Positions 5,364 to 13,842 of a stretch of 19,436 nucleotides of DNA are shown here, in pieces. Both the position numbers and the translations under genes were made by a program. The stretch's first letter is position 1, and each line of letters starts with the position of its first letter. The notes beneath the pieces were generated by a model that did no database searches, was not told the origin of the DNA, and saw nothing but the letters and a program-made list of their open reading frames with translations. Location: positions 1 to 19,436 of the forward strand of contig CAYOHL010000009.1 in the NCBI GenBank assembly GCA_964403775.1. The letters are read 5' to 3'. Origin of the DNA: CG1-02-33-12 sp964403775 (GTDB lineage Archaea > Nanobdellota > Nanobdellia > Woesearchaeales > CG1-02-33-12).

Positions 5364-5603
5364 ATGAAAAACATTAACATAAAAAACCATGTGCTTGTCC
5401 CCGAACATTCTAAACTAACTAAAAAAGAGATTCAGGAATTGCTTGAAAAATATAATCTCTCATTGAATGAGCTGCCAAAGATAGCATTGACAGACCCTGC
5501 AATTGCAGGCTTGAATGTGAAGCCAGGCGATGTTATAAAAATAACAAGGGATAGCCCAACAGCAGGAAAATCTATATATTATAGGGATGTTATAAATGGA
5601 TAA
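5364..5603 (+). CDS. rpoH: DNA-directed RNA polymerase subunit H (Rpb5 C-terminal-like)
   Basis: This 79-aa protein matches archaeal RpoH, which corresponds to the C-terminal assembly domain of eukaryotic Rpb5 and sits at the polymerase jaw. Diagnostic phrases are HVLVPEHSKLTKKE at the start, LPKIALTDPAIAGL in the middle, and KPGDVIKITRDSPTAGKSIYYR at the end (only these short pieces quoted). GAGG (5350-5353) precedes ATG 5364 at ribosome-binding-site distance. It is the first protein gene of the polymerase operon, and its stop overlaps the rpoB'' start in the sequence ATGGATAA. Confidence 0.96.
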   Translation: MKNINIKNHVLVPEHSKLTKKEIQELLEKYNLSLNELPKIALTDPAIAGLNVKPGDVIKITRDSPTAGKSIYYRDVING

Positions 5604-7080
5604 AACATCTAAGCTATTAATACAAAAATACTTTCAGGAACACAGTATTATTATGTCTGATATTGAGTCCTTTAATAGTTTTGTGGATTCTGAACTTCAA
5701 AGGATTCTTGATGAAAATAAAGAAGTAGAACCAACAATCATCCCCCAAAACGTTGATACATACAAAATAAGGTTTGACAAAATATGGATTACCAAGCCAG
5801 AGATAACTGAAGCAGATGGCTCAAAAAGGGATATATTCCCATCAGAGGCAAGGTTGAGGAAAATAACCTATGCTGCCCCAATGTTTGTTGAGGTGTCTGC
5901 ATACATTAATGGGCAAAAAAGAGAATCCATAAAAACAGAGATTGGTAATCTTCCAATCATGCTTAAGTCAAAATACTGCCATCTTAATAAGCTGGATAAA
6001 GAGGGATTGATAGACGCTGGAGAAGACCCTGATGACCCTGGAGGCTATTTTATAATAAATGGAAGCGAGAAAGTTCTTGTCAACATAGAAGATTTATCAT
6101 CAAACAGGGTCTTGGTTGAAAAGGCAAGCACCGGGCCAAGCGAATATGTTGGAAAGCTCTTTTCAGAGAGGGGTTCTTTTAAGATACCACACACCCTGGA
6201 AAGAATGAAAGACGGAATAATTTACCTAAGCTTTACAAGAATCAAGAGAATCCCTGTTGCTATTGTAATTAAGGCACTTGGACTTGTGAAGGATGAAGAA
6301 ATCATGGGCTCTGTTTCAGAAAACAATTATGATGAAATGCTTGTAAATCTGTATGAATGTGTTGATATAAAAACACAGGATGATGCAATTGATTATATTG
6401 CAAAAAAATCAGGCATAACACAATCAAAAGATATAAGGATTGAGAGGACAAAGGAGATTATAGATAGATACCTTATGCCGCATATAGGTATTGATAAAAA
6501 AGACAGACTGCAGAAGGCCCATAACTTATGCAAGATGATAAAGAAGTTCATACATGTTTCCAGGGGGGAAATAAGAGTTGATGACAAGGATCATTATATG
6601 AACAAAAAGATCAAGATGAGCGGCGACTTATTGGCAGATCTGATGAGGGTTAACCTGAATATATTGATAAATGACCTCTTATACAATTTCCAGAGAATTG
6701 TGAAAAGGGGTAAGTTCCCGTCTATAAAAGTAATTATAAGGGAGAAGCTGCTAACATCAAGAATTTATTCCTCAATGGCAACTGGCAATTGGGTTGGAGG
6801 CAGAAAAGGCGTAAGCCAGAGAATACAACGCATAAATTTCCTTGAGATGATATCCCACCTACAAAGAGTTGTGAGCCCCTTATCAGCAACCCAGGAAAAT
6901 TTTGAGGCAAGGGAGCTGCATAGCACGCACCTTGGAAGGTTATGCCCTGTTGAAACTCCAGAAGGGACAAATATTGGCCTAAAGAAAAACCTTGCATTAA
7001 TCTCAAGTATATCACAGGATGCCAAAGAGGAAGAAACAATAAAATCACTAAAAAGCCTTGGCCTCAAGGTATTAAAATAA
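5596..7080 (+). CDS. rpoB2: DNA-directed RNA polymerase subunit B'' (N-terminal half of B)
   Basis: This 494-aa protein is the N-terminal half of the second-largest polymerase subunit, containing protrusion, lobe and fork. It carries DEGL-like EDPDDPGGYFIINGSEKVL near residues 143-165 and the fork region LHSTHLGRLCPVETPEGTN at 441-459, and stops shortly after. The start overlaps the rpoH stop by 8 nt. The stop at 7080 is followed after one base by rpoB', so the split is a clean gene boundary and not a frameshift: each half has its own start and the break lies at the site known from other archaea with a split B. It supports a euryarchaeal/DPANN-like polymerase arrangement. Confidence 0.96.
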   Translation: MDKTSKLLIQKYFQEHSIIMSDIESFNSFVDSELQRILDENKEVEPTIIPQNVDTYKIRFDKIWITKPEITEADGSKRDIFPSEARLRKITYAAPMFVEVSAYINGQKRESIKTEIGNLPIMLKSKYCHLNKLDKEGLIDAGEDPDDPGGYFIINGSEKVLVNIEDLSSNRVLVEKASTGPSEYVGKLFSERGSFKIPHTLERMKDGIIYLSFTRIKRIPVAIVIKALGLVKDEEIMGSVSENNYDEMLVNLYECVDIKTQDDAIDYIAKKSGITQSKDIRIERTKEIIDRYLMPHIGIDKKDRLQKAHNLCKMIKKFIHVSRGEIRVDDKDHYMNKKIKMSGDLLADLMRVNLNILINDLLYNFQRIVKRGKFPSIKVIIREKLLTSRIYSSMATGNWVGGRKGVSQRIQRINFLEMISHLQRVVSPLSATQENFEARELHSTHLGRLCPVETPEGTNIGLKKNLALISSISQDAKEEETIKSLKSLGLKVLK

Positions 7081-7081
7081 A

Positions 7082-8884
7082 ATGAGCGAAGTGTACCTAA
7101 ACGGAAAATTTGTTGGAGAAGTAAAAAACCCTGCTGAATTTACAGAGAAGGTAATAGAAGAGAGAAGAAGGGGGGCCATTTCTGAAAATCTGAATGTATA
7201 TTATGATAAAAAAACAAACAATGTACAAATAAATGATGATAAAGGCAGACTAAGAAGGCCATTAATTGTTGTCAAGGATGGAGAGCCGCTTTTAAGAGAC
7301 GAGCATATCAAAAAATTGCAAAAAAATGAGATTTTGTTTTCCGACCTTGTGAAACAAGGGGTTGTGGAGTATCTTGATGCATCTGAGGAAGAAAATGCTT
7401 TTGTTGCATTCTCAAAAGAGGAGCTAACAAAAGAGCATACCCATTTGGAGCTTGCCCCATTTGCAATGGTTGGTCTGTGCACATCACTGGTGCCATATGC
7501 AAATTTCAGCCCTGGTGCAAGAATAAGTATTGGCTCAAAAAACCAGAAACAGGCACTTGGAATGTATGCAATAAACTTTCCAATAAGAATTGATATGGAT
7601 GTAAATATTTTGAACTATCCGCAGGTGCCAGTTGTACAGTCAGTTATGCATGATGTTTCTAACTACAACAAGCATCCCTCAGGACAAAATATTGTAGTGG
7701 CTATTATGAGTTACAAGGGATATAATGTTGATGATGCAGTGATTTTAAACAGGGCATCAATTGATCTTGGTTTAGGAAGATCAACATATTACAGGCCATC
7801 AATAGCTGAGGAGTTAAGATATTCTGGAGGCCTTACTGACGAAATATCCATACCTGACAAGGATGTAAAGGGATACAAGAGTGAGAAAGACTATAGGTTA
7901 TTGGAAAAAGACGGGATAGTCTTCCAGGAAGCAAAGGTTGCAGAAGGGGATGTTATTATTGGCAAGACAAGCCCGCCAAGATTCTTAAGTTCTATGGACC
8001 AGTATAACTTTGCACCAAGCAGCAGGCGTGAGAGTTCTGTAGCACTAAAACACGGAGAGGAGGGAATTATTGATTTTATTTTGATAACAGAAAGCAGTGA
8101 GGGCAATAGGCTTGTTCAGGTAAAGATCAGGGACCAAAGAATTCCAGAACTTGGCGATAAATTTACATCAAGGCATGGACAGAAAGGTGTTGTGGGGTTG
8201 ATAGTTGACCAGTCAGACATGCCTTTCACAGCATCTGGAATTACACCTGACCTTATATTCTCCCCCCACGGAATACCGTCAAGAATGACTATCTCACATC
8301 TTATTGAACTAATTGCAGGCAAGGTGGGTGCCTTATCCTCAAGATATATAGATGGAACACTATTTGATGTTGAACCAGAAGAAAAATTAAGAAAAGAGCT
8401 TCTGTCACTTGGTTTTAGGGAAAATGGTGTTGAAACAATGTATAATGGAATAACAGGGGAGCAGTTGGAGGCAAAGATTTACATTGGAAATATTTACTAT
8501 ATGAAGCTAAAGCACATGGTTGCTAACAAGATACATTCAAGGGCAAGAGGCCCAATACAGCTTTTGACAAGACAGCCAACAGAAGGCAGGGCAAAGGAAG
8601 GAGGTCTGCGTTTGGGTGAGATGGAAAAAGATACATTTGTTGCACATGGAGCATCTTTATTGTTGAAGGAAAGGTTTGATGCAGACAAAACAGTGGTCCC
8701 TGTATGTGAAGAATGCGGAATGATAGCAATATATGATAGATTCAAGAATAAATTATACTGCCCTATATGCGGCGATAATGTTGAAATAAATTTTATTGAG
8801 ATAAGCTATGCCTTCAAGCTGCTGCTTGATGAGCTAAAATCATTAACAATACATCCAAGGTTGGTTTTAAAGAACAAATATTGA
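7082..8884 (+). CDS. rpoB1: DNA-directed RNA polymerase subunit B' (C-terminal half of B)
   Basis: This 600-aa protein is the C-terminal half of subunit B and contributes the hybrid-binding domain, wall, anchor and clamp pieces. Visible hallmarks are NQKQALGMYAINF, SYKGYNVDDAVILNR, the active-site region GDKFTSRHGQKG (358-369, with the Lys residues that contact the transcript), GITPDLIFSPHGIPSRMT, and RARGPIQLLTRQPTEGRA. A zinc site CEEC (542-545) with CPIC (560-563) lies near the C-terminus. It follows rpoB'' by one base and ends at 8884 just before rpoA'. Nothing is missing relative to normal archaeal B'. Confidence 0.96.
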   Translation: MSEVYLNGKFVGEVKNPAEFTEKVIEERRRGAISENLNVYYDKKTNNVQINDDKGRLRRPLIVVKDGEPLLRDEHIKKLQKNEILFSDLVKQGVVEYLDASEEENAFVAFSKEELTKEHTHLELAPFAMVGLCTSLVPYANFSPGARISIGSKNQKQALGMYAINFPIRIDMDVNILNYPQVPVVQSVMHDVSNYNKHPSGQNIVVAIMSYKGYNVDDAVILNRASIDLGLGRSTYYRPSIAEELRYSGGLTDEISIPDKDVKGYKSEKDYRLLEKDGIVFQEAKVAEGDVIIGKTSPPRFLSSMDQYNFAPSSRRESSVALKHGEEGIIDFILITESSEGNRLVQVKIRDQRIPELGDKFTSRHGQKGVVGLIVDQSDMPFTASGITPDLIFSPHGIPSRMTISHLIELIAGKVGALSSRYIDGTLFDVEPEEKLRKELLSLGFRENGVETMYNGITGEQLEAKIYIGNIYYMKLKHMVANKIHSRARGPIQLLTRQPTEGRAKEGGLRLGEMEKDTFVAHGASLLLKERFDADKTVVPVCEECGMIAIYDRFKNKLYCPICGDNVEINFIEISYAFKLLLDELKSLTIHPRLVLKNKY

Positions 8885-8886
8885 AA

Positions 8887-11460
8887 ATGGAAGACAATGA
8901 AATTCCGGTTTTTAAAAAGGTTAAAACCATTGGCTTTAGTGTTTTAAGTCCAAACACAATCAAGAAAATGGCTTCTGCCAAGATAGTAACCCCTGAGCTT
9001 TATGACAAAGAGGGCTATCCAGTTGATGGCGGGTTAATGGATGCAAGGCTTGGCGTAATAGATCCAGGGCTCAAGTGCAAAACTTGCGGCTCAAAGCTTA
9101 AGGAATGTGTTGGTCACTTTGGTTATATTTCATTGGCAAGGCCTGTTATACATATCAAATTTGTTAATGTAATATTTGATCTCTTAAGATGCACTTGCAG
9201 GGAGTGCGGAAGGATACTTATCCCTAAAAACAGGATTGCAATGCATATGGATGAATTGGAAAAAAGCGAGATTGAATCAGGGCTGGAGGAGAGAAGGATA
9301 AAGATCAAGGATATAATCAAAAGCCTTAAAACAGTAAATAAATGCCCTTACTGCAAGAGCAGACAGCAAAAAATAACATTGGAAAAGCCAACAACCTTTC
9401 TTGAGAATGAAAAAAGAATCTCTCCGATAGAAATCAGGACAAGGCTGGAGAGAATACCTGATGAGGATTCTGAGGTCTTTGGCTTGGACCCAAAATCAGT
9501 AAGGCCAGAATGGATGATCCTGACAATACTGCCTATACCTCCTGTAACAATGAGGCCGTCTATCACGCTTGAAAGCGGGGAGAGAAGCGAAGATGACTTA
9601 ACTCATAAGCTGGGGGATATTGTCAGGATAAACCAAAGGTTGTTTGAAAATATAAATGCAGGGGCCCCGGAGATTATTATAGAGGATTTATGGGATTTAT
9701 TACAATATCACATCACAACATTCTTTGATAATAATATTGCACAGCTGCCGCCCGCAAGACACAGATCTGGAGAGCCTCTAAAGACAATAACAGAAAGAAT
9801 AAAAAGCAAAGAAGGCAGAATAAGGCATAACCTTGCTGGCAAGAGAACTAATTTCTCAGCAAGAACCGTCATAAGCCCAGACCCAATGCTTGGCTTAAAT
9901 GAGGTTGGGGTTCCAAAGATTATGGCCATGAAACTCACAGTCCCTGAGAGTGTTAATGAGTGGAATATAGAATATCTAAAGGGGTTTGTTGAAAGAGGTC
10001 AAAGCAACTATCCTGGAGCTAACTATATAGCAAGACCAGATGGCAAGAAAAAGAAGATAACTGATGAAACAAGAGAACAATTATTAGAAGAAATCCAGAT
10101 TGGGTATGTGGTTGAAAGGCATTTGATGGATGGGGATATAGCAATACTCAACAGGCAGCCATCATTACACAGGATGTCTATGATGTGCCATAAAGTTAGG
10201 GTGCTTCCTGGAAGAACCTTAAGAATTAATCCCACAGTTGCCCACCCCTACAACGCAGACTATGATGGGGATGAGATGAATTTGCATATCCCGCAGACAG
10301 AAGAGGCAAGAGCAGAGGCTGAAATCCTTATGATGGTGCAGACACAGCTTATATCGCCAAGATATGGGCTGAGCATTATCGGGGCAATCCAGGATGCAGT
10401 CTCGGGCAATTATTTGCTTACAAAAGAAGAAAAATATTCAAGAAAAGAAGCAGTTGATCTTCTGTTGTTTGCAGGAATAACAGACTTTTCTGGTTTGAGC
10501 AAAAAAGAGTTTGTAAGCGGAAAGGAGATATTTAGTGTGATTATGCCCAATGATTTCAATTTTATAGGAAAATCAAAATCAGGAGAAGAAGTAATAATTG
10601 AGAATGGAAAGTTGGTAAGCGGAGTTATAGACAGTGCAAACATTGGCGGAGGCAAGGGCCTGATGCTCAGGAACATATACAAGAAATATGGAGAAGCAAA
10701 GGCAATAGAAATAATAGGAGAAATCTTTAGGTTGGGCACAGCAGTCTTGCTTAAGAAGGGGTTTACAATAGGCATATCTGACACTGACCTTCCGAGTGAA
10801 GCAACAGACAAAATCAATGAAGTTCTGATTAAGGCAGGGGAAGATGCAAAAAAACTGATTGATTTATACCACAATAATGAATTGCAGGCATTTCCTGGCA
10901 GGACATTAAAGGAAACACTTGAACTAAAGATATTGGAACTATTAAATAGGGCAAGAAATGAGACAGGGGATATTGTTTCTGATTATTCAAATAAGGAAAC
11001 ACATATGATGATAATGGCAGATTCTGGAGCAAGAGGAACTCTGCTTAATCTGGCGCAGATGGCTGCCTGTGTTGGCCAGCAGGCTATGAGGGGCAAAAGA
11101 ATAGAAAAGGGCTATAATGAAAGAACATTGTCATGCTTTAAGAAAGGGGACCTTGGGCCTGTAGCGCATGGTTTTATATCAAATGGATTCAAAAAAGGGT
11201 TAAATCCAAAAGAGTTCTTTTTTGCATCCATGACTGGAAGAGACAGCCTTATGGATACTGCCCTGAGAACCCCTAAATCAGGTTATCTGTACAGAAGATT
11301 GGCAAATGCCCTGCAGGATTTAAAGGTTGAATATGATAATACTGTAAGGGATTCAAACAAAAAGATTGTGCAGTTTGGTTACGGGGAAGACAGGATAGAT
11401 GTTTCAAAATCAGATGGCGGGATGGTTGATGTAGAGAATATAATAAAATCTGCAAAATAA
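8887..11460 (+). CDS. rpoA1: DNA-directed RNA polymerase subunit A'
   Basis: This is the N-terminal part of the largest subunit (857 aa from ATG 8887), which holds the catalytic magnesium. In order, the clamp zinc site has C64, C67, C74 and H77, and a second set has C104, C107, C153 and C156. Next come the lid/rudder region KRTNFSARTVISPDP, then the invariant NADYDGDEMN with the three catalytic Asp at 458, 460 and 462 (clearly visible around 10258-10275). Last is the bridge-helix region KEFFFASMTGRDSLMDTALR. An in-frame TTG at 8881 would overlap the rpoB' stop. I chose ATG 8887, two bases after that stop. The A'/A'' split with rpoA'' downstream is the standard archaeal arrangement. Confidence 0.96.
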   Translation: MEDNEIPVFKKVKTIGFSVLSPNTIKKMASAKIVTPELYDKEGYPVDGGLMDARLGVIDPGLKCKTCGSKLKECVGHFGYISLARPVIHIKFVNVIFDLLRCTCRECGRILIPKNRIAMHMDELEKSEIESGLEERRIKIKDIIKSLKTVNKCPYCKSRQQKITLEKPTTFLENEKRISPIEIRTRLERIPDEDSEVFGLDPKSVRPEWMILTILPIPPVTMRPSITLESGERSEDDLTHKLGDIVRINQRLFENINAGAPEIIIEDLWDLLQYHITTFFDNNIAQLPPARHRSGEPLKTITERIKSKEGRIRHNLAGKRTNFSARTVISPDPMLGLNEVGVPKIMAMKLTVPESVNEWNIEYLKGFVERGQSNYPGANYIARPDGKKKKITDETREQLLEEIQIGYVVERHLMDGDIAILNRQPSLHRMSMMCHKVRVLPGRTLRINPTVAHPYNADYDGDEMNLHIPQTEEARAEAEILMMVQTQLISPRYGLSIIGAIQDAVSGNYLLTKEEKYSRKEAVDLLLFAGITDFSGLSKKEFVSGKEIFSVIMPNDFNFIGKSKSGEEVIIENGKLVSGVIDSANIGGGKGLMLRNIYKKYGEAKAIEIIGEIFRLGTAVLLKKGFTIGISDTDLPSEATDKINEVLIKAGEDAKKLIDLYHNNELQAFPGRTLKETLELKILELLNRARNETGDIVSDYSNKETHMMIMADSGARGTLLNLAQMAACVGQQAMRGKRIEKGYNERTLSCFKKGDLGPVAHGFISNGFKKGLNPKEFFFASMTGRDSLMDTALRTPKSGYLYRRLANALQDLKVEYDNTVRDSNKKIVQFGYGEDRIDVSKSDGGMVDVENIIKSAK

Positions 11461-11462
11461 CT

Positions 11463-11467
11463 GGTGA
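11463..11467 (+). promoter_or_regulatory. Ribosome-binding site of rpoA''
   Basis: GGTGA lies 6 nt before ATG 11474. It is a perfect match to the core archaeal Shine-Dalgarno sequence and decides for ATG 11474 over the in-frame TTG at 11471. Confidence 0.65.
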
Positions 11468-11473
11468 AATTTG

Positions 11474-12610
11474 ATGAATAAACTATTTAAAAAATATGAG
11501 GAAAAAATTCCTTTGAGGGTAATTAACGGCATCAAAGAAAAATTACCTAAAAATACAAGCGAGGCAAAACTGAAGAAAATCCTTGAGGAAACAGCAATAC
11601 AGTACAATAAGATGCTAATCCAACCAGGGGAGTCTGTTGGACTTGTTGCTGCAGAGTCTATTGGCGAGCCGGGAACACAGATGACCTTAAACACCTTTCA
11701 TTTTGCAGGTGTTGCAGAAATGAATGTCACAATGGGTCTTCCGAGAATTATTGAGATACTGGACGGCAAAAAAGCAATAGAAACTCCTATGATGGAGATT
11801 TACCTAAAAAAGCCGTATAGCCAGGGAAAAAACATAAAGAACCTTGCCCTATCAATAAAGGAGACAAAACTTAATGAGATTGTTTCTGAATTCATAGTAA
11901 GCGTAGCTGAATCAAAAATTGAATTAACAGTTGATGAGAAAAAGATAGAAAGCATTGGTATTAATTACACCTTAATCCAAAAAAGCATAAAGTCTAATTT
12001 CAAGGAGCTTTCCCTTTCAAAGAAGGGGAATACCATCACATTAAAACTTAATGAAAAGGAAAAGGAGTTTAACCAGCTCTTCAAGGTAAAGGAGAAAATC
12101 AAGGAAATTTATATACAGGGAATAAAGGGCATAACCCATGTTTTGCCAATTAAGAAAGGCAATGAATTTTTAATAATAACAGCCGGAACAAATCTCAAGA
12201 AGGTGTTAGAGCTTGATTTTGTTGATAAAACAAGGACTACATCAAATAATATATTTGAGATAGCAAATGTTCTTGGAATAGAGGCAGGCAGGCAGGCAAT
12301 AATCAATGAGGTTTATAAGGTTATACAAAACCAGGGTTTAAATGTTGATATAAGGCATCTGATGCTTGTTGCAGACACAATGTGCGCCTCTGGCTTTATA
12401 AAAGGAGTAACAAGATATGGGGTTGTAAAGGAAAAGGCAAGTGTTCTTGCAAGGGCATCTTTTGAGACACCAATAAAGCATATATTTAATGCAAGCCTTA
12501 TTGGCGAGGTTGACAACCTTAACTCGGTTGTTGAAAATGTTATGCTTAACCAGCCAGTTCCTGTTGGAACAGGGCTTCCAGGACTTGTAACAAAGGTTAA
12601 GAGGAGCTAA
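11474..12610 (+). CDS. rpoA2: DNA-directed RNA polymerase subunit A''
   Basis: This 378-aa protein is the C-terminal part of the largest subunit, supplying the trigger loop, jaw and cleft. The trigger-loop block GLVAAESIGEPGTQMTLNTF is at residues 56-75, followed by HFAGVAEMNVTMGLPRI. A variable middle region corresponds to the jaw. The C-terminal block ASGFIKGVTRYGVVKEKASV and FETPIKHIFNASLIGE is conserved. The start ATG follows a GGTGA ribosome-binding site. It ends one base before the L30e gene, continuing the operon. Confidence 0.96.
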   Translation: MNKLFKKYEEKIPLRVINGIKEKLPKNTSEAKLKKILEETAIQYNKMLIQPGESVGLVAAESIGEPGTQMTLNTFHFAGVAEMNVTMGLPRIIEILDGKKAIETPMMEIYLKKPYSQGKNIKNLALSIKETKLNEIVSEFIVSVAESKIELTVDEKKIESIGINYTLIQKSIKSNFKELSLSKKGNTITLKLNEKEKEFNQLFKVKEKIKEIYIQGIKGITHVLPIKKGNEFLIITAGTNLKKVLELDFVDKTRTTSNNIFEIANVLGIEAGRQAIINEVYKVIQNQGLNVDIRHLMLVADTMCASGFIKGVTRYGVVKEKASVLARASFETPIKHIFNASLIGEVDNLNSVVENVMLNQPVPVGTGLPGLVTKVKRS

Positions 12611-12611
12611 A

Positions 12612-12890
12612 ATGGTTGAAAAACAATCATCAGTAACCAGTATAAAAAAAGAGCTAAAAACAAGGAAGATTGTTATTGGAACAAAGCTTGTAATAAAGAA
12701 CTTAAGGCTTAACAAACTTGAAAAGATTTATATTGCCTCAAACTGTAGTGAGAGTTCAAAAAAGGAAATGGAATATTACTCCGGGCTTTTGAATATACCT
12801 GTTATCACACTAAAGCAGCCAAGTGGCGATCTTGGCGTAATCTGCAAAAAGCAATATTCTATATCTATGCTGGGCGTGTTAAAGGAATAA
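12612..12890 (+). CDS. rpl30e: Ribosomal protein L30e family
   Basis: The 92-aa product has the L7Ae/L30e alpha-beta-alpha fold pattern: a basic segment TRKIVIGTKLVIKNLRL, the strand EKIYIASNC, then ITLKQPSGDLGVICKKQYSI near the C-terminus. The order rpoA''-rpl30e-nusA-rps12 is highly conserved in archaea and supports L30e over other L7Ae relatives. The N-terminus starts with a slightly unusual MVEKQSSVTS extension. Its stop TAA overlaps the nusA start in TAATG. Confidence 0.9.
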   Translation: MVEKQSSVTSIKKELKTRKIVIGTKLVIKNLRLNKLEKIYIASNCSESSKKEMEYYSGLLNIPVITLKQPSGDLGVICKKQYSISMLGVLKE

Positions 12891-13309
12891 TGATAAAGAT
12901 AAAGTATGACTTAAATCTTATGAAGTTCATGTCTTTTTTTGAAAGCATTACAAAGGCAAAACTGAAAGACTGCTTTTTTGATAAAAATGAAATGCTCGTT
13001 TTTTTGGTTGAAGAGAACCAGATTGCAAAGGCAATTGGCAAAAAAGGCATTAATGTAAAAAATATCAGGCAGAAGATAAATAGAAAGATTAAAATAGTAG
13101 AATTTAATCCTAATCTTGAAACATTTGTTGCGAATCTTATCAGTCCTTTAAGTGCAAAAGAGATAAAAATTGATGACAAGGTTATCACAATTGTCGGGCC
13201 AGACACAAAAACAAAGGGCCTCTTAATAGGAAGAAGCGGACAGAACCTAAGGAATTATGAAGAGATTGTTAAAAGATATTTTGATATAAATGAAATAAAG
13301 GTTATTTAG
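12890..13309 (+). CDS. nusA: Archaeal NusA-like transcription factor (two KH domains)
   Basis: The 139-aa protein consists of two KH domains only, as is usual for archaeal NusA, without the bacterial N-terminal and S1 domains. The first KH has its GxxG loop GKKG at residues 50-53, and the second has GRSG at 114-117. It is thought to bind RNA during elongation or termination. The start overlaps the L30e stop by one base, and the stop at 13309 is one base before rps12. The N-terminus MIKIKYDLNLMKFMSFFESI fits the family. Confidence 0.93.
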   Translation: MIKIKYDLNLMKFMSFFESITKAKLKDCFFDKNEMLVFLVEENQIAKAIGKKGINVKNIRQKINRKIKIVEFNPNLETFVANLISPLSAKEIKIDDKVITIVGPDTKTKGLLIGRSGQNLRNYEEIVKRYFDINEIKVI

Positions 13310-13310
13310 A

Positions 13311-13748
13311 ATGGGAAACAAATCATCTGGAATAAATGCCGGGAAAAAACTCAAGAAGAGAAGGCACACCTTTAGGTGGAACAGTAAGAAATATACCCGC
13401 AGGACTCTTAACCTCAAGAAAAAGTCTGATCCGCTGGGCGGCTCTTCCCAGGCCAAGGGAATTGTCTTAGAGAAAGTTCAGTTAGAGGCAAAGCAGCCAA
13501 ACTCTGCAATGAGAAAATGCGTAAGGGTCCAATTAATAAAAAACGGCAAGCAGGTTACTGCATTTCTGCCAGGTGACGGAGCAACAAAGCTTGTTGATGA
13601 GCACGATGAGGTCATGATAGAGTGCATAGGCGGAAAGATGGGCAGGGCCAAAGGAGATATTGGTGGAGTCAGATGGTGTGTCACAAAAGTAAATGACCAG
13701 TCATTAAACGCCTTACTGCATGGCAAACTAGAAAAGGCAAGAAAGTAG
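13311..13748 (+). CDS. rps12: 30S ribosomal protein S12 (uS12)
   Basis: The 145-aa protein is a full-length archaeal S12, the decoding-centre protein. It has the conserved KQPNSAMRKCVRVQLIKNG segment with PNSA at residues 63-66, the VTAFLPGDGATKLVDEHDEV loop, and a lysine-rich N-terminus. It follows nusA by one base. In many archaea rps7 and then elongation factor genes come next. Here the operon ends: a T-rich spacer of about 80 bp (13749-13830) with likely terminator T-runs leads to a new promoter and a helicase gene. Confidence 0.96.
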   Translation: MGNKSSGINAGKKLKKRRHTFRWNSKKYTRRTLNLKKKSDPLGGSSQAKGIVLEKVQLEAKQPNSAMRKCVRVQLIKNGKQVTAFLPGDGATKLVDEHDEVMIECIGGKMGRAKGDIGGVRWCVTKVNDQSLNALLHGKLEKARK

Positions 13749-13811
13749 TTCTATTTATTCCTCATTTTAAATTTTTTAATAAATCTTTAATTTAAGTTGA
13801 TTTTTGATAAG

Positions 13812-13820
13812 TTTTATAAG
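13812..13820 (+). promoter_or_regulatory. TATA box of the lhr gene
   Basis: TTTTATAAG is centred at about 13816. It is 27 nt before the ATG at 13843 but only 15 nt before the first in-frame ATG at 13831, so a leaderless start at 13843 is favoured. Confidence 0.55.
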
Positions 13821-13842
13821 CATATAAACTATGTCCATTGTT

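Noticed and set aside
5217..5408. 63-codon - strand frame containing a GPDEIRTRDHL-like stretch
   Set aside because: It is antisense to tRNA-Lys; this peptide is a well-known spurious translation of tRNA genes.
7077..7085. Frameshift splitting rpoB
   Set aside because: Both halves have proper ends and the split lies at the site known for archaeal B''/B' genes.
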